DNA of 64,000 nt from Smittia aterrima. Taxonomy: Eukaryota; Arthropoda; Insecta; Diptera; Chironomidae. The translations under genes were made by a program, and so were the position numbers. The stretch covers positions 18,259,537 through 18,323,536 of the forward strand of contig CP093829.1 in the NCBI GenBank assembly GCA_033063855.1. Direction: 5' to 3'. The notes below the pieces were generated by a model. That model was given only the letters and a program-made list of their open reading frames with translations. It was not told where the DNA came from and did not search any database. This document shows, piece by piece, positions 26,301 to 41,300 of the stretch. Within the stretch, counting starts at the first letter, position 1, and every line of letters starts with the position of its first letter.

Positions 26301-29300
26301 AATTTTCATTTCTCTCGCTGAGGCAGCGGCTCTGGATGAGTAAAGGGGAAAAAGAAATCTCTCGTGCAAGTTTTAAGAATGTTTTGCTGTCGTTAATAAT
26401 CTCCACTCCTACTGCTCTTTCGTTTCTCTTGTGTTAGAACAAGAATTCATCAGTGGAACTAGAGCTAACACCTAAAGGCGCGAGAGAAATGAGAGTGGAG
26501 TGAGTTGAAGTCATTAAACGAGCTTCAGACATAAATAAAACAAATGTTGGTTGGTTTGTTTTGCTAACGTTCCCACTGTCATATCGTTCTCCGCTCTCCA
26601 TCCCCGCGGCAGAGTCTTATCGCAATTGTCATAGCAGCGAACTGTAATTTTTTTTCTCTGAGTTATTACACGATGACGATGCTTCTTCGAGGCTGACGTA
26701 AGAAAATGTGAGAATTATCTTGCGGAAAATGTGCTTTTAATTTGAAATTTCCTCACTCACGCACGAGCAGCACCAGAACGACAATAAAAATCACCCTCTC
26801 AAAGTAGTTTGTGACATTTTCCGGTCATTAAAATCATTGTCGAGTGGCTTGTTGAGCTTTGCGCTTATCTGAGAAAAGGCTTTTCAGGTCGTAAAAGTGC
26901 TTTAATAAAATGAAAACGCTCGACAAGAGTTTTACGGCTATAGATTGATAAATATTTGCATCCTTCTGCTTCTATAAACTTCGTACGTCGATAGTCAACT
27001 CCTTTTGCAAAATAAACTAATTGAAAATTCAAATAAGTCCTCGAAGGACTAGCAGACGTTCCCCACAGCAACAGTTTGAACTTTATGAAAACTCTAAGAG
27101 AGTTTTACGAGCTTCTTCCTTCCGCATTGTCAATGTATGCTACTGATAACCGAGTAAATGACCCTCGAATTTGCAGTCTCCAGAGTTTGCAATTATCATA
27201 AAGATTGCAGATATCGATGAATGTGATTGTGTGTGTTTGATGTTAACACTTGAATTTCCAGCTTTTCAAGTTTTTTAAGCTCAAATTCAAATTGAAATCA
27301 AAGCTTTTCGATTAGCTCTCTCGTAGAATTAATTCGAAAAAGTTCAAAGCTTGAGCTCGAGCCGAAATAAAATGAGAACTTTTCGTAATTAAATTTTATG
27401 TCGTTTGCTGTTTGTTTATTCATGGCTAATTAAAGGCGAGTCCAATTAACATTCGGAAATGTTTCCGAGCAGCTCCAAAAAGCTCAATTTGTCGTTCCTT
27501 ATTGCGTCATGTTCAACAGACAAGCGATGTAAACAGCAATTGCTCTTGAATTTCTAATGACGATGATGATAAACTCATGAATCATTCCGACGTTTCGCGA
27601 CAGTTTCTTGTCATATTCGATAAAGTTTAGTAGAATTTTTTATTCGTTCTCCAACTCAAAAATCATTTTTAGCTTCGACCGCGCCGTTTAAAATTATTTT
27701 TCTTTCGATTTTCTTCGTCAACAAAAAATAATTCTCGATTTGATTTACAGCTCTTTAAACTGTTGACGCGAGGAAGTTGATGAATCTTTCGAGAAGATTG
27801 AGATATTCAACAAGCTAATAATTTGTTTTTTTAGTGGTAATTTGCATCGCTTTTATGATATTTGAAGTTGAATTCCCCAAAATGTCTTTAAAGCAAAGCT
27901 GTCGAGAAACTCGAAAGCTCAACTTCCTCTAAACTGATTTATCGTTCTCCGACAGCAGATTCGCTTAAGTCGAGAGTAGAAAATTTTAGGAAACTTTAAT
28001 GAAGAAAGCGAAAATGCAAAGCGAGAATTTCCGAGCAAATAAAAGTTTGTTGTTTGCATCCGAGCAGGAAAAGTTTGCAATTGAAAACATTTCATGCGAT
28101 AAATAAAAACAAATTTTTGTGTTTAGATGTTTAGAGAAGATTCTTAAAGGATTTTCCTTAGACTTTGACATTGCTCTTAGTCTTCCCTCGAGAGAAATAG
28201 GAACCAGCCTTAGGAGGAAGAAGATCTCGAAACTTTTCTTATGAGCTCAGTTTTCAATTACTTGAAATGTTAAACGAAGCTTATCCTGAGATTATAAAAA
28301 AACTTCTTCACAGTTTTTCCGCTTGATTCAAAAAAATAATTTTCTTTTGCTTTTCTCATCAGACGACGAGGAAAACATTTCACACGTGCTGAGTCGTCGG
28401 AGGTTTCATGGTTAACTTTACTTTGGCATCGTCGCGAACTTATTTAAAATCATAAAGACGACAGTTCGCCTTCGTTTCGCTTTTGCGAAAATAAATGTTT
28501 TTATTTTGTCTACGAGCGACGAGAAAATTCTGCACTTTCAGGTGGAAAAGGAAAAACTTTTTTCCCCGAAATAAGAGAAAGTTTCGTTTAAAATAATAAA
28601 TTTGTAAACAATTTTCTTCCGACATTTTTTTGCATTTTGCTGTTGCTCGCCTCTGACAGCTCAGTTTTGAATAAATTATATTTGTAATTGAAATCAACAA
28701 GTGTTTGCTCGCCCTTTCCACCCCCCAACTCGGCTCTCTCGTTGCCGCATGATTGAAAATGGCATTCCAATTTCCGCACAAGGCAAAATGTTCTGCGGCA
28801 GAAGTAAAAGCCTGAGAGTTGTGGGCTGATACGACAATTTGCATGTGTTAAACGTTTCTGCCGCTGCTGCCGCCTCAACACCACCATCATAATCATCACC
28901 CCAGCATCAACAGGAAAACTTTTGTTAAAATTCATTTATAATTTTCATCTTGTGTCTGAAGCCGAAACTCTTAATTACCATTTCAAAGCTCGATTATATT
29001 CATATCACGTAAGTAGATTGCTCTCGCTGCCACACATCGTGGCGCTTCAATTAAATATTTATGTTTAATAAATTTTATTAGTGCTCAACACACGAGCGAC
29101 AAACAATTGAAAAGTTTGTGCATTAACGACATGCTTCACATAAAAATTATGCTCTTGTCTTTGGGAAAATGATTTTAATGATTCAATTTTCAATCGTAAA
29201 TCTCGCACTTTGAATAATTATCAAACAACAAAATTTTCATTCACGATGGAGGAGTGAGAGAACGTGCCTACTCTGGCAGAGGAACATATTAGGAAATAAT

Positions 29301-32300
29301 TTGGCAGTTACAGTAATGAGTTTTGTGATAAAATTCAAGCAGTTTCAACAAGTTCGTCGACTAAACGATGCTCGTAATGTGCATTTTAATGACGCTTTAT
29401 TGCTGCTGTAATTCCACAATAAATTGCGTACTTTAGATAGCGAACGAGAGAGCAAGCGAAGCATAGAACATTTACATCATAAATCAATTAAAACAAGCAT
29501 TTCGCATTTTTCTGCGCTAAGAACTTCCCTCTCGACTCGTCGCATGGCAAACAACGGAAATTGTTGATTTATGTCATAACGGAAACTGCACTCACGTCAT
29601 GTTGAATGTCAAAGTAAATATGAAGGTTCTAAATGCGGCCAATTAGCCGAAACTCGTCGCATGCGATTTTCATTTTTCTTTCGCTTTTCAATTCAAGAAT
29701 CGCCAACTCGACTGAATTAGCAAATTGGCTCGCTTCATGTTCCTCGCCATTATTCTCGTTTTCTCGTTCTCTATTTCAAAGCATCAAGATAAGGCCACTA
29801 AATATGCTTTTAAATGTCTGGACATTTTTCATCGAAGTCTATAAATGACGCCATTAAAGTTATGTTATAAACCAAAAACGACTCTCGATGGCGATTTTTT
29901 TTCCTCCACAAGCTTTTTATTCCAAGAACTCTCCTTTTCCACCCTTCGTCTACAATTATTTATTTACACTCGCCATTTGAAATTCGCTTCGTTTTATGAT
30001 AAACACCGAAATGTGTTTTGTTTATTTATTTATTTTTAGCTGAACCTTCAGCAGCAGTGAACTCAATGAAAGGAGAGTGAATGAGTTGATTCTTAATTTA
30101 AATTCATAAATATTCGTCTAGGTGCGTTCGAGATGTCACTGGAGAGAGAGAAAGAGAGACATACTCGAACACGTAATTTCGTAGAGAAACGAACGTCGTA
30201 GTAACTGTCATCGTCATTTAATAAGAAAATTGATTTTCATTCGCCTTGTTTTCATGCACGAGTCGTGAGTTTGTGAGAGAGAAAGAGAGCTTGTGCACTG
30301 CATTGAAATAAACAACAAGAACTTATTGAAGAAAGCGCTCAGGAGGGTTCTTGAATTTCCAAGTGTATTATTTCGTTTTGTTTTCCTCGTTTTGACGTTC
30401 CTCGACCTCGAACTTGTTTACGACTTGAAATGATATTTAAATTAGTTGTAATAAAGTCTTCTATTTGCTTTTCCTTTCTCGTAATAAACTTGCGCATTTC
30501 TCGCTCGAGTTAATGTTCGCTTTTAGCGCTTTTTAATCCGCTTGCTGCCTGCGAAGTGCTTTGCTTGTTTGTTATTGGGATTGTCATGGGCGACCAGTCA
30601 TCGACAAACGGATAGATCACAAAAAGCACTTTAAATTATCCTTCCCCTTTCGTCGTTCACCTGCGATGATCTGATGAGGTGACGATTCACATCTTAACGC
30701 GTTGTTAGGTCGAATAACTTTTTCCTTCTTTTGTGCATCATCATAACTTCTTAAATATTTCTCTTTCTACAGCTCGCGCTCTGTTGCCCGTGATTAATTA
30801 TTATTTACATGGAATGATGATGATAAATTGTGTTTTAACGTGCGCATGATGTTTTATTGTTTATTTTTATTAGGCGAGCAGATTTAAGCTCTTTAATTAA
30901 TAATTTATTGTCGTGGAAATCACCGCTTAATGGTAAGCGATTAATTGCTTCATTGTTCTGAAATCAAACAGGGAACTCTCATTTTTTAAATTTTTCTAGA
31001 TATTCTGACGTTGTCAATAGTCACTCGATCGTCAATGTTATGGACGAACATGACATTTGTCATCGTAATTTCCGTTCGAGACGGTTTGTTTTCCTCCGCG
31101 GAAACAACAAAATGCCTTTCAGCGTTCGTAGCTCATTGTCGTCAATGTGAGTATGAATAATTTATCGAAAAATCTTCCAGTGAATGAAAATTTATTTTTA
31201 AAACGCGCCTCGATGAAAAAGGGAAAGCACAATATTAGAGAATGAAATTATCATTCATGAATCAGAATAATGTTGATAATATTCAACATACGTTGAAGCT
31301 TCGACGTGTTGTCACTGTTCATATCCCGATCGTGTTCGTAATGTAATGCGGAAAATGCGTGCTCGCGGTTCTTTTGATGCCTTAACGTTGCAGTTAACAC
31401 GATGGCGAATAACAAACTTTAATATTCAATTCTGATCTTGGAGTTTCAATTTTCAATAACTCTCCTCGCTCGTGTTCCTCGTGTTGCCTTGAAGCTGCTG
31501 CTGTTCTTCCAATTAAAGCGATAGCAATCTCATCAGAGCGGAAGAGTGTTAAAGAGAGTTTTCCTCTCGGAATAATTTTAAGGTCTGCTTGCAGTGAACG
31601 TAATGCAATGTTCTCATTAAGATTTACGAACTCCAAGTGAAACACACCTGATAACTTCTCAACACAAAAGCTCTGCAAATTAAATTGCTGCTCAAGTTTC
31701 TTGCTTTTTGTATCTTCAGTTGAGAAGGGAATCTCTGCTGTGAGCTAAGAGTTTTAACTCTTTAATCGAATTAGTCCATTAGATCGTGTTCGTGCTCATT
31801 TTTGGCGAGAATTACAGTTAACGCCGAGCGGTATAATGGATTGATACTCTCCTCCGTCCGATGATTGAGCACTTTCTGTGTTGAGCAACAGTTTTTCGTT
31901 TCTTCTCCCCGGCAAACGATGAAAAATCAGCAGAATAATTGCTTTTTAAGTGGAATAACATTTCACCGATTGAAACATTTAATTCTCAATCCATATCAGC
32001 TTGATCAATCATTTAATTTTCTTCTTATTCCCTCCGACGTTCTCTCGCTTCTTGGCCAAGCTCACGAGCTCAAATAACAACAAACAAACATAAGCAGATA
32101 CAATCCGAAGAAGAAACAAACGCCATCGATGGATAATAGATGATGTCTGTTGCGCTGGACGAAGACGACGTCTGTTATATTTAGAATCTGAACAATTCGA
32201 GAAGATGTTCATAAACAATCGATTTCCGACACATAAAGACAAGTAAGAATGACAGGAATAAGATTTCGTTGGTTAACTTCGTAATTGCTTATCGAGACTC

Positions 32301-35300
32301 ATCGAATCGACATAACAATGTAAGTTTATCGTAACTCTAACAATGTAATCAGTAGTTTGAATTTGTTTTCGTCTTTAACTTGATTTTGACTTGATCTCCC
32401 ACGCAATATCAAAGCTAAGGACGATGGAGAAATGATGAAAATCAAAATTAGATAAGAAACAAAGCACATACTGAACATCATAATAAACAAATATTTAATT
32501 TACTTAATATTTTTGGGTGAGTGAGATGCACACACTTTCCCCCTCTGGAGACATGAACCGTAAATGTAATATTGCCCAAGAGAAGAAGACACGGGAGACA
32601 ATGACACGAGAGGAGAGAAGCTTGTTGAATAGAAATTGTCGGAGATGAAATGACAAAATTTCAGGTAAAACTGCTGCTGCTGCCGAGAGACATAATAGTT
32701 CCTAATGATCATAAGGAAGTATAATTTATCAAAACTTATGAATGGGGAGTCGGCTCGTAAAATTGTCATTATGCTTTCATTGAAAGGCAACAAGAAGCGG
32801 GTGAAAGGAAGAGATTCAATGACAAGGAGCGTTGAGAAAGGAAGAAAAATCGATCGCAAATTGACTATTTGTGATTTTTCTCTCTTGTTTATCACAGGGC
32901 ATCCGAGTCGGAGACTTATTTTCAACGTCATTCCCATTCAGTCAGCGAGAGAATGTGTGGCTGAAATGTTCTGTAATCAAATTTCATTGTTATTTGTTGT
33001 AAATGTTCATTGTAAACTTTCCCTCCCAACAAGAACGTTTTTTTTTTCTTATTCCAGCGAGACATTAGCTTCGTTACAGTTCGCTCGAGCAATGAACGAG
33101 CACAAAAAGTGACTTCGAGAGTGAATGAAAGCACAAGGAGAGCTCGTTCAACTACTTCAACTAGTAACGTACTTTGAATCTGAATTGTGTGGAATAAGAA
33201 TCGCTTATAGCACTTTGAGTGTTCTTCATGAAGTAATTTCACAGCATGAACTGGAAATTCCTTTCTCCTCGACTTGTTTTCATCTTAAGAAAGCAAAATA
33301 AAAGAAAAACATTTGTTCGAGTACGTGAATTCGCAATGAAATGAGACACGTGGCGTTGCTTGCATTCTTTAAGCGCGCACATCATCGGATTGTATCAGCT
33401 TATGTTTAATTGCGAGGGGAATTCAATTAACTTTAATGTGAATAGGAATTTCTTCTTAACGTTCTTTAACTATCAATTAGCTCTTGGCGTCGGAGGCGGC
33501 AATGAAAGAAAAATTATGATTTTTAAATGAGACTTTCCCACATTCAGTTTCAGCTATTTTGACACTCGAAATCGTTTTTCGTTTCGTTTCAGAAAACTCA
33601 ACATGTTGATTACTAATAACAGGTTATTATGATACTTATCTGCCTTCGGAAATATCTCAATCGTTTCGTTCGTTCGCGAGACGCTTTAGTTTAAGTGAGT
33701 TCAACAGTGTTTGATGCTTACCTGAAAGAGAGGAAAACGAGAAAGATGAGTAAGAGTAAAAAAACAAAGTTTGCACAAATTGGTGATAATTGGGATCATT
33801 TGATGTTGTGATTTAAGTGGCGCGTTCTTGAAGTTGCTTCGCGCGATGTTGTCGGCAGTTAAATGACAATTACGAGCGAAAATTTCCTTCTCTCTCTCCC
33901 CGCCCCCGAAGGCGGGAAAAACACTCAAGCGCAAGCAATATTATTATGAAGTCGAGAAGGGAAGCTTAACATGTAATTAAAAAGCTTTTCCACACTTCTT
34001 GACTAATTCATAGCGAAAGTCTACGTCAGATCATTTGACATTCTACACCATACACGACCAAAAAATGAAGAGAGCATTAAAGTTGTGCTTGAGCAGACAT
34101 AAAAGGCTTGAAGTGTCTACTCAACGTCAACATTATGATTATAACAACGTTTGCATGAGGAAACGTAATAACAAGCAGCGAGAAGCCAAAGCGTAGACGA
34201 AATCGGTGAATTATTAGTGAGTTGAGAATTTAAAGGTGCTGGAGAGAAGTTTCTACCTTTTATGAGATGTTTACATGAATTCCCAAAGCGGAAAACTCAC
34301 ATGACATAAGCTCCTTTATTAATTACTAACTTGCAAAGCATAAAATTTATGCGCAGCCGAGGCTATCTTGCCAATTAGCGATTTTTTTTTCTCTTTCTTT
34401 CTGTTATCAACCTGAAGTTTCGACTTGGAAGAAATTTTTTAACATAAATTAAGTTGTGCATTAATTTTAATTAAAAAATTTTACGGTTGAGAAGCGACAA
34501 GACGCAGTTGTGCAAATAAACAAAGTTGCGGGAATTATGCGCAGGCAATCAGTGAAGTCAAAGTTTTCGTTGCTGATGATAACGAGCTCGAATTCCCTTC
34601 GCGTTAAACAACAATAGAATGATGTAACTAACTAGTGAGCTCGCTGGATTGTTGTTCTTTCTCTCTCTCACTCTGTGGCAGACATAATTTACATTTATTT
34701 ATTCTTTCCCGGCGCAAAGCTTTACATGACGATACATAAATCCTATCCTCGCACACTCCTTCCACTCCTTGTCTTTCTCTACCAAGAGTTAATAAATTAT
34801 TTTATTGCAATATTAATGCCTCCCCTCTCGACTCTTGCGTTGTAAATTTAGCGCCAAAAATAAAATAAAAGAGCTAAAGCTAGAAACACTTTCGGGGGTT
34901 GAATGCTGAGCCATTGACACACGCGCTGCTGCTCAGCACGAGAATGAGAGATAAATTATGAGTGCAATTTACTCGCGTCCTTTGTCTCATTATTGTTCTG
35001 ATTCGTTTTCATTATTCGGAGCCTCGTGTAGCAATAAATATTAACAACAAACAAATAAACCTCCCCACGAACAACAAGCCCCGGAAATATCCGATTAAAC
35101 TCTCTCTCTCTCTCTCTCTCTTATTCGTTTACTCGATTCGATCATCAACATAAAAGTTTGTTGACGAAAATTTATTTATTTATGTGCTTTCGACTTTCCC
35201 GAGATTTATGTTTTTCTTCGTTTTAATGAAAATAGTTTTTCTTCGTCATTAAACAATTCGCGGATAGGCGAGCCAGAGAGTGAAGGCCAAGAGGAAGTAA

Positions 35301-38300
35301 CGCCGATGCAATAGTTTCTTTTATGATCGTTTTGTGATGTCGTCGATTATGAATATTAGTATTTTTATTATGAGGAACATAAATTATTTCGCCATTTCGG
35401 CTTTTCCGCTCCATCAGCGAAAATTTCTCGTAAAAGTTCTTTCTCTCTAAATTACGCAGTTGAAACGAAAGCGAAGAATCTTTGACGTGGAAGAGTCGAC
35501 AAGACGCAGCCGCCCCAGTCAATAATCTGAATTGCACTCATTTCGGCACAGAAAGTCGTAAAAGGAGGGAAAATTTCGCTGTTCAAACAAAGTACAGAGC
35601 TCAAATGAAAATCTGTATAATAAGGCTAACCATCCCTGCACTAAGTCATAAAAAGGTTTTACGGCCTTTGATGCTTTTAAGCGAAAGGGGGCCGAAGGCG
35701 AGAGTCATATATGAAAATTAGATTACATAAACAAAACCACCAACACACACTCACGACAGGAATAAACAGAAATTTTAGTGAAATTTAATGTTGATGAGGC
35801 AGTAAAATTGTTCTGGGAGAAGGCAACAAAGCGAGAAAGTCAGAACTTTTCGAATAATTCAAACGCTCACAGTTTGAGAAACATCGAAGAGCTTACGAAA
35901 CAAACTAAAACTCAATGTGGACTCAGTCAGTGAATGCAATAACGTTAATGATATTAAAAACTCCAGAAATCATAAATTTTATGTTAATTCTTTCGAAATA
36001 GTTGAAGCATCGTTCGTGTTCATTTCAATGTAACCTTCTCCTGGTTTGGTTTCACTTCCATGTAAGAGCTTAAGAGCAGAAATTTTTTATGACTTTCTGT
36101 TTTTACGATAATTGAATCTACACACCGAAAATGAATGAAAGCGAGTAGAGAGGAAAGGAAGCACTGCGAGCCTTTTGACTTGCTTTACCCCTCGTGCTCG
36201 TCTTCTTCGTTTTATATTAAACTACATTGTAGAAAGACACACCGAGCGATGTAAAACTTGAAGATTACAACATTAAAGTGGAGATCGCTTGCAATTTTCT
36301 TTCCCTTAAGGGGGCGAAGAGATCTCGTCTCTTTCTCTCATAAAACCAAACCCAATAAATAAATTTTTCTTTAAATTTTAAAACTTCTCCTTTGGCTTTA
36401 TGATTTATGCAACTCGATGAAAGAGCATCGGCATTCGTTTGAGTGCTGAAAATGCATCTTATCAGCAGTAGTAAAAGTGAACTCAATGCAGCATTGAAGA
36501 CATGCAAATGAGAAGAAAGAAACTCGACCGGTTTAAGTCTCTCCCACTGATAACTTATTATGGCTCGACATCGTTTGTTGTCGTCGTTGACTTTGCCGCG
36601 CACAAAATAAATCAGAGAATGGTCAACTGAAATGAATTATTATCCACCACTAAGAAGAACGAGATGAAAACAGTAAAGCAGAACGGAAGATCGCGAAAGA
36701 ATGCAGAGGAACGACAACAACATTTTAATTGATTCAAGAATTTCCTTTTCAAAGTCTCATTCTTTCTCTTCGATTAATTGAAAAATTGTGTTTAGCGCAT
36801 TCCATCGTTTGTTGACGTTGCAAAATTCCATTCGACCGAGTTGATGTTATTAGCCTCGAAAGCAAATCCCTTGCCGCCCGATTAATTTATTTATTAATTT
36901 AATTCGAACGACGACGGGTGGACAAGACTCGGCGGAAATTTTTAAGTCAAAATCAATTGGGCATTCAACGTTAATTGCGAAAGAAGGTTCATTAGCCGTT
37001 ATCACACTTGACGCACCAAAAAAAAGCGAAAAAACCGAAACGACAACAACGAAACGAAACAAGTTTTAAACTGACATGGAATCGAACAAGTTTTCTTGTT
37101 GATTATCGGGGCTTAACAACAAGGACGCGGGCTTATTAACAAGCGCAAAGAAAACGTCGAGAGAAAGGTTTCGATTTGTTTATGTTCGCTGATTTATAGA
37201 ACGCCGATTAAAGTGCATTAAGTATTCGTATTGCGTTTCATTCCTCATTCCAACATAATCAAAGAGCAAGGTACCGAGCGCAAGATCGATGTCGATGAAG
37301 CATTTTTTTTTCGAGAAAAGTGAAGAATGAGGAATTTCATTTGCTTAGGGTTTCGTGTTTGGTAACCGAAAGATCTCAAAACTGGAACTTTAAAGCCCGG
37401 GAATTGAAGAAACTTTAAATGAAGCGGCGAAAAGAAGACCAAACAGACGAAAAAAAAAAGTTTCGAAAAGTTCACAAATAAATAAAGCGACAAGACGTTG
37501 TTTTTCGAGTTCTTCCAATTTTGTTCTCCCGCACATCAGTAAGCACTTTGCAACGAAAAAAAAATGAGAAATAAGAATTAATTCCTTCGAAACATCGAAA
37601 TCCCGTGCAGAACGAAGCTGAAGAAAAAAAAAGAAAATTTCTCTTGTTGAGAAGTAAAACGCAGAGGAATTTAAAATCAGTTTAGCTCTTGCTCATTGTT
37701 GTCTTTGGTGATTTTCCTTTCTCGATTTTGAGCGCGAATTTAAATAAGCGAATTTCAACTTTTCTGTCTCCTCTCGCCCGCCAGTTATTCACATTTCTCT
37801 TGTTTAGGTTCTTGAACTCATTCGATTGCTTTCAAACAATTCTTTCGTTAGACATTCTCTCTCACTCCACGGCTCGAAATTAATTTTCTAAACTTTGAAA
37901 GTAATGTTCATTACTTGATGAAATGGAATGGAATGTCAGAAGAAGTTTATTTCTCTCGCCTTCTCGTCTTCCAGGAAGAGAAGAGAAGGCGTTGATAAAC
38001 TTTGTTAAGGACGCAAACTTTTCCACGGGCGCTTTTCAATCGCATCTACTTGAAATTGGCGGGAAATCTGTCACGAGGGTTTATTTAACGACGACTCTTT
38101 GAGGGGGAGAATAAATTGGCAATTTATTGTCGCGACTTATCGACATTGTTCGTTATGGGAGTTTGTTAAGCATTTCTTTACGCTCATGCGGGTCGAAAGA
38201 AGAAAACTCGTCTGCTAATTTCTTCTTGTTGTTCGCTTTTCACGCGACACAAGAGAAAATCAAAACGTTGAGCTTCGTCATCGGCTTACGTAAGCAATGT

Positions 38301-41300
38301 AAAGAAAGACGCAAGATTCAAGATCACAAACATATTATTGTGTGTGCTCGATATCAATTCTCTGCGCCAACAAAGTTTTCGTTGCTGTGGGCCTCGCTTC
38401 ACAAAAAGAGAGAACAAAAAAACAGAATCTACGACGACACGAAGCGAAATAATATTTATTTACGACCACATGATTGTCACATGTGTAAATTAATTGATGA
38501 TGAAAAACGGTTTTGTCTCGAGTCTCGAATGAACTATTAAAGAGAACTTCATAAATTTCCTTTAGTAATTATCATCAGGTGACGATGGATTCATCGTACA
38601 AAACTTTAAGAAACTCCTTTCGAACGAGAATTCATTTCGAATTCGGTTCACGCGAACTTTTGAAGTCATCAGCAGAAAAAAATTCATCTTAGAGCTCTCG
38701 TCTCTGAAGAAAGAGCGAACACGGCAGATAGAATTTAATTTTAGCAGCAAAACGCTGGAAGAGTCGCAAGCATGAAGTTTTATCTTCGGTCTTGAGCATG
38801 ATGAAATGCTTTTTTCCTCCTCTCCGTGTCTCGATGACAACAAAGATAATTCCGAATCACGTTTTAGACGCAAAACCTAATCAAAACAAACAGTTTTTAT
38901 CGCATTCACATGAAAAATGTGAAATACACAAACGGATTCATCGCCACAAACCAAACGAGTGGAGAAATAGCTCGTCGACTCAAAACAAAAATTGTTCTCT
39001 CTGCTCTTTTTATTAAACGTCATGCATATCACACAATGACTTCGCAGAACTTGATTTAAACAGTTCATTGTTTGCTTAATATTATTGACTAATTTCTTGT
39101 TTATTTTTGCTTTTTTATTTATGCCGCTTCATGAAGTTGATTATATTTCTCTGTTGTTTGTGTTTGGTGAACTGTTTTTGCGTTTTTTTTTAAGCTCGTG
39201 GCACTTGAGAGTTTTGACACACGATGAGGGCTGCTGCAGTTCATTGGACAGTTTTGGGTGGTCAACGCAAGCAGAGCAACGCAAAGAGAGAAAAACAAAA
39301 TTTATCACTTTATTTTTTCGATTCCAAACGAGAAATTTTTAATTTTTTTAATCGACAAGCTCGCTGCCATCTTTTGCTCTCTACATAAATTCCGTTTTAT
39401 GTGCTGTTTCTATAATAGCGTCCATTATAATTAACAGACGGACATCGAAACGAAACAAAAGCAAAATATTTTTATTGCTGAATAATTATCATAAGAAGAT
39501 TTTAAGTTTTTTGTTTGGTCGTTGAAGTCTCCAAAGACAAGACTTGAATTGTCAAACTCTTTTAAAACCTCCTCGGCACATTGTCTATGTCGCTTGAAGT
39601 CTATGACATCTTAAGCTAATGTCCAAGGCAGCGCTCCCCCGAAAATTATACAAAACACTCTCAGCTAGCAGCTCCAGCATAATAAAAATAAAGCAATAAA
39701 TTCAAATCTCATTTTTATTTTCAATTTAACTCTAATACTTTTATGTCGGAGAAATATGTGTAGCAAGGAAAATGAAATGAATAATTTTTTAATGCATAAT
39801 TCATTGAGGGAGGAGGGAGGTCGTAGCTATGGCGCGTTAGAAATGCTATAACTGCAGAAACTGCAGACAATTAAATAATATTACGGAGTTAAACATTTCG
39901 CACAAAGTTGAGAGAAACATAACGAATATGCGGCAGTTTAGTGAAGCTTACGATCAAGGCGGGCTTCTACTCAGCTTTGCACTCAATTTATCTATGTCAA
40001 TCTACATTGTCGTCCGCTTTAGTTTTCTTTTTCATTTCCTCATGCATAATATCGCTTTGTAATTTCAGTGGAGGAGCCGCTGCGGATGCCAGAACGATCA
40101 AGGATGAGGGGCATTCTTTTTACGACTTGGGATGTCTCGTAAAAGCCGGGATATCTCAGCAGTACTGAATTTGTGTACAAAATGTTGTGAAAATTGCTTT
40201 CGATGTCCCTTGTCTCTATCAGAGAAGCTTCCAGCTCCTTCTTGCCTTCAGAACATTTAATACGAAAGTTTAAATTCGCTTCCTTCGCTTTATGCATGAA
40301 TGTTCTTGAAACACTCAGAACGAATGAAGGAGCAAAACGAGAGAGAACGATACATAAAATTTTACGATTTTCACGGAAGAATGATGAAACTTTACGATAT
40401 GAATAAATCATTTTTTGTCATGCAACAATTTGTTTCATTTGCATCGAGCTTAATTAAATCTAACTTTTTCATTCTCTTGCTTTGGCTTCATGCTCAGCGT
40501 CGCTCAACTGTGAGGTGATTTAATTGTTCGCGTACGAGAGTCTCGTTGATTAAGCTAAAGACAAACAATAGCAGAGCTTTCGTTGTCGACGCTGTGCAGA
40601 TGGAAAGCGAATTAAAACTCAGCACCTGTGTAATTTGTTCGCTTTCTTCTTCCCTCCTTGTCGGCAGACACTTCAAGAGCTCACTCACTGATAAGCTTCG
40701 AAAAGAAAAACAATGAGCGGTTGTTTTTTTTACGTGAGCTTCGTACGGTGAGGCGCCATATCATGACTCGCCTGTTAAAACAGACTGAGTGAGTCGCCAA
40801 ATGATAATTTTATTATTTTCGTTTAATTTTTTTCCCTCCGTCTAAATTGCAATTTCATTCTCGGTTTCATTCGCCGACGGGCCGAGAGATTATTTCACAG
40901 CAGTCACAAAGATTTCCTCATCTAATTGTCTCAGCCAGCGACATTCTTTATCTCCGCCTAATCCTCGACTTGATTGTTGTGCTCTTGCGGTCGATATTGT
41001 GTCGAAAATTTCTCGCGACTATTTTGTATTCTTTATTTCTTATTTTTTTTTCTCGTTCGCCGGTCCGAGAAGACAAAAAAACACGCTTAGCATCCGAGAA
41101 AATCCACACAATAAATCTTTCGTTTAATCGATGCCTCCTCGAGAGAATCTCTGCCTGACTTTTTTTTTTCTTCTTCCCATTCGATAATAGTGATAATAAA
41201 TTTTAGAAATATACCTACTACGACTAGCGTAGCTTAGACGACGACGACGTTAATGAAAATTCAACTAAATGGCCCAAGTTCAAGCTCCAACGAACAACAC

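Noticed and set aside
33001..33100. Possible transposon or processed pseudogene traces in intron 1
   Set aside because: I looked for reverse transcriptase, transposase, terminal repeats and long poly(A) tails across the intron and saw none that I could support.
38127..38540. 137-codon plus-strand frame inside intron 1
   Set aside because: Lys/Arg/Ser/Phe-rich without domain features, like dozens of other frames in this intron. Not supported as a nested gene.
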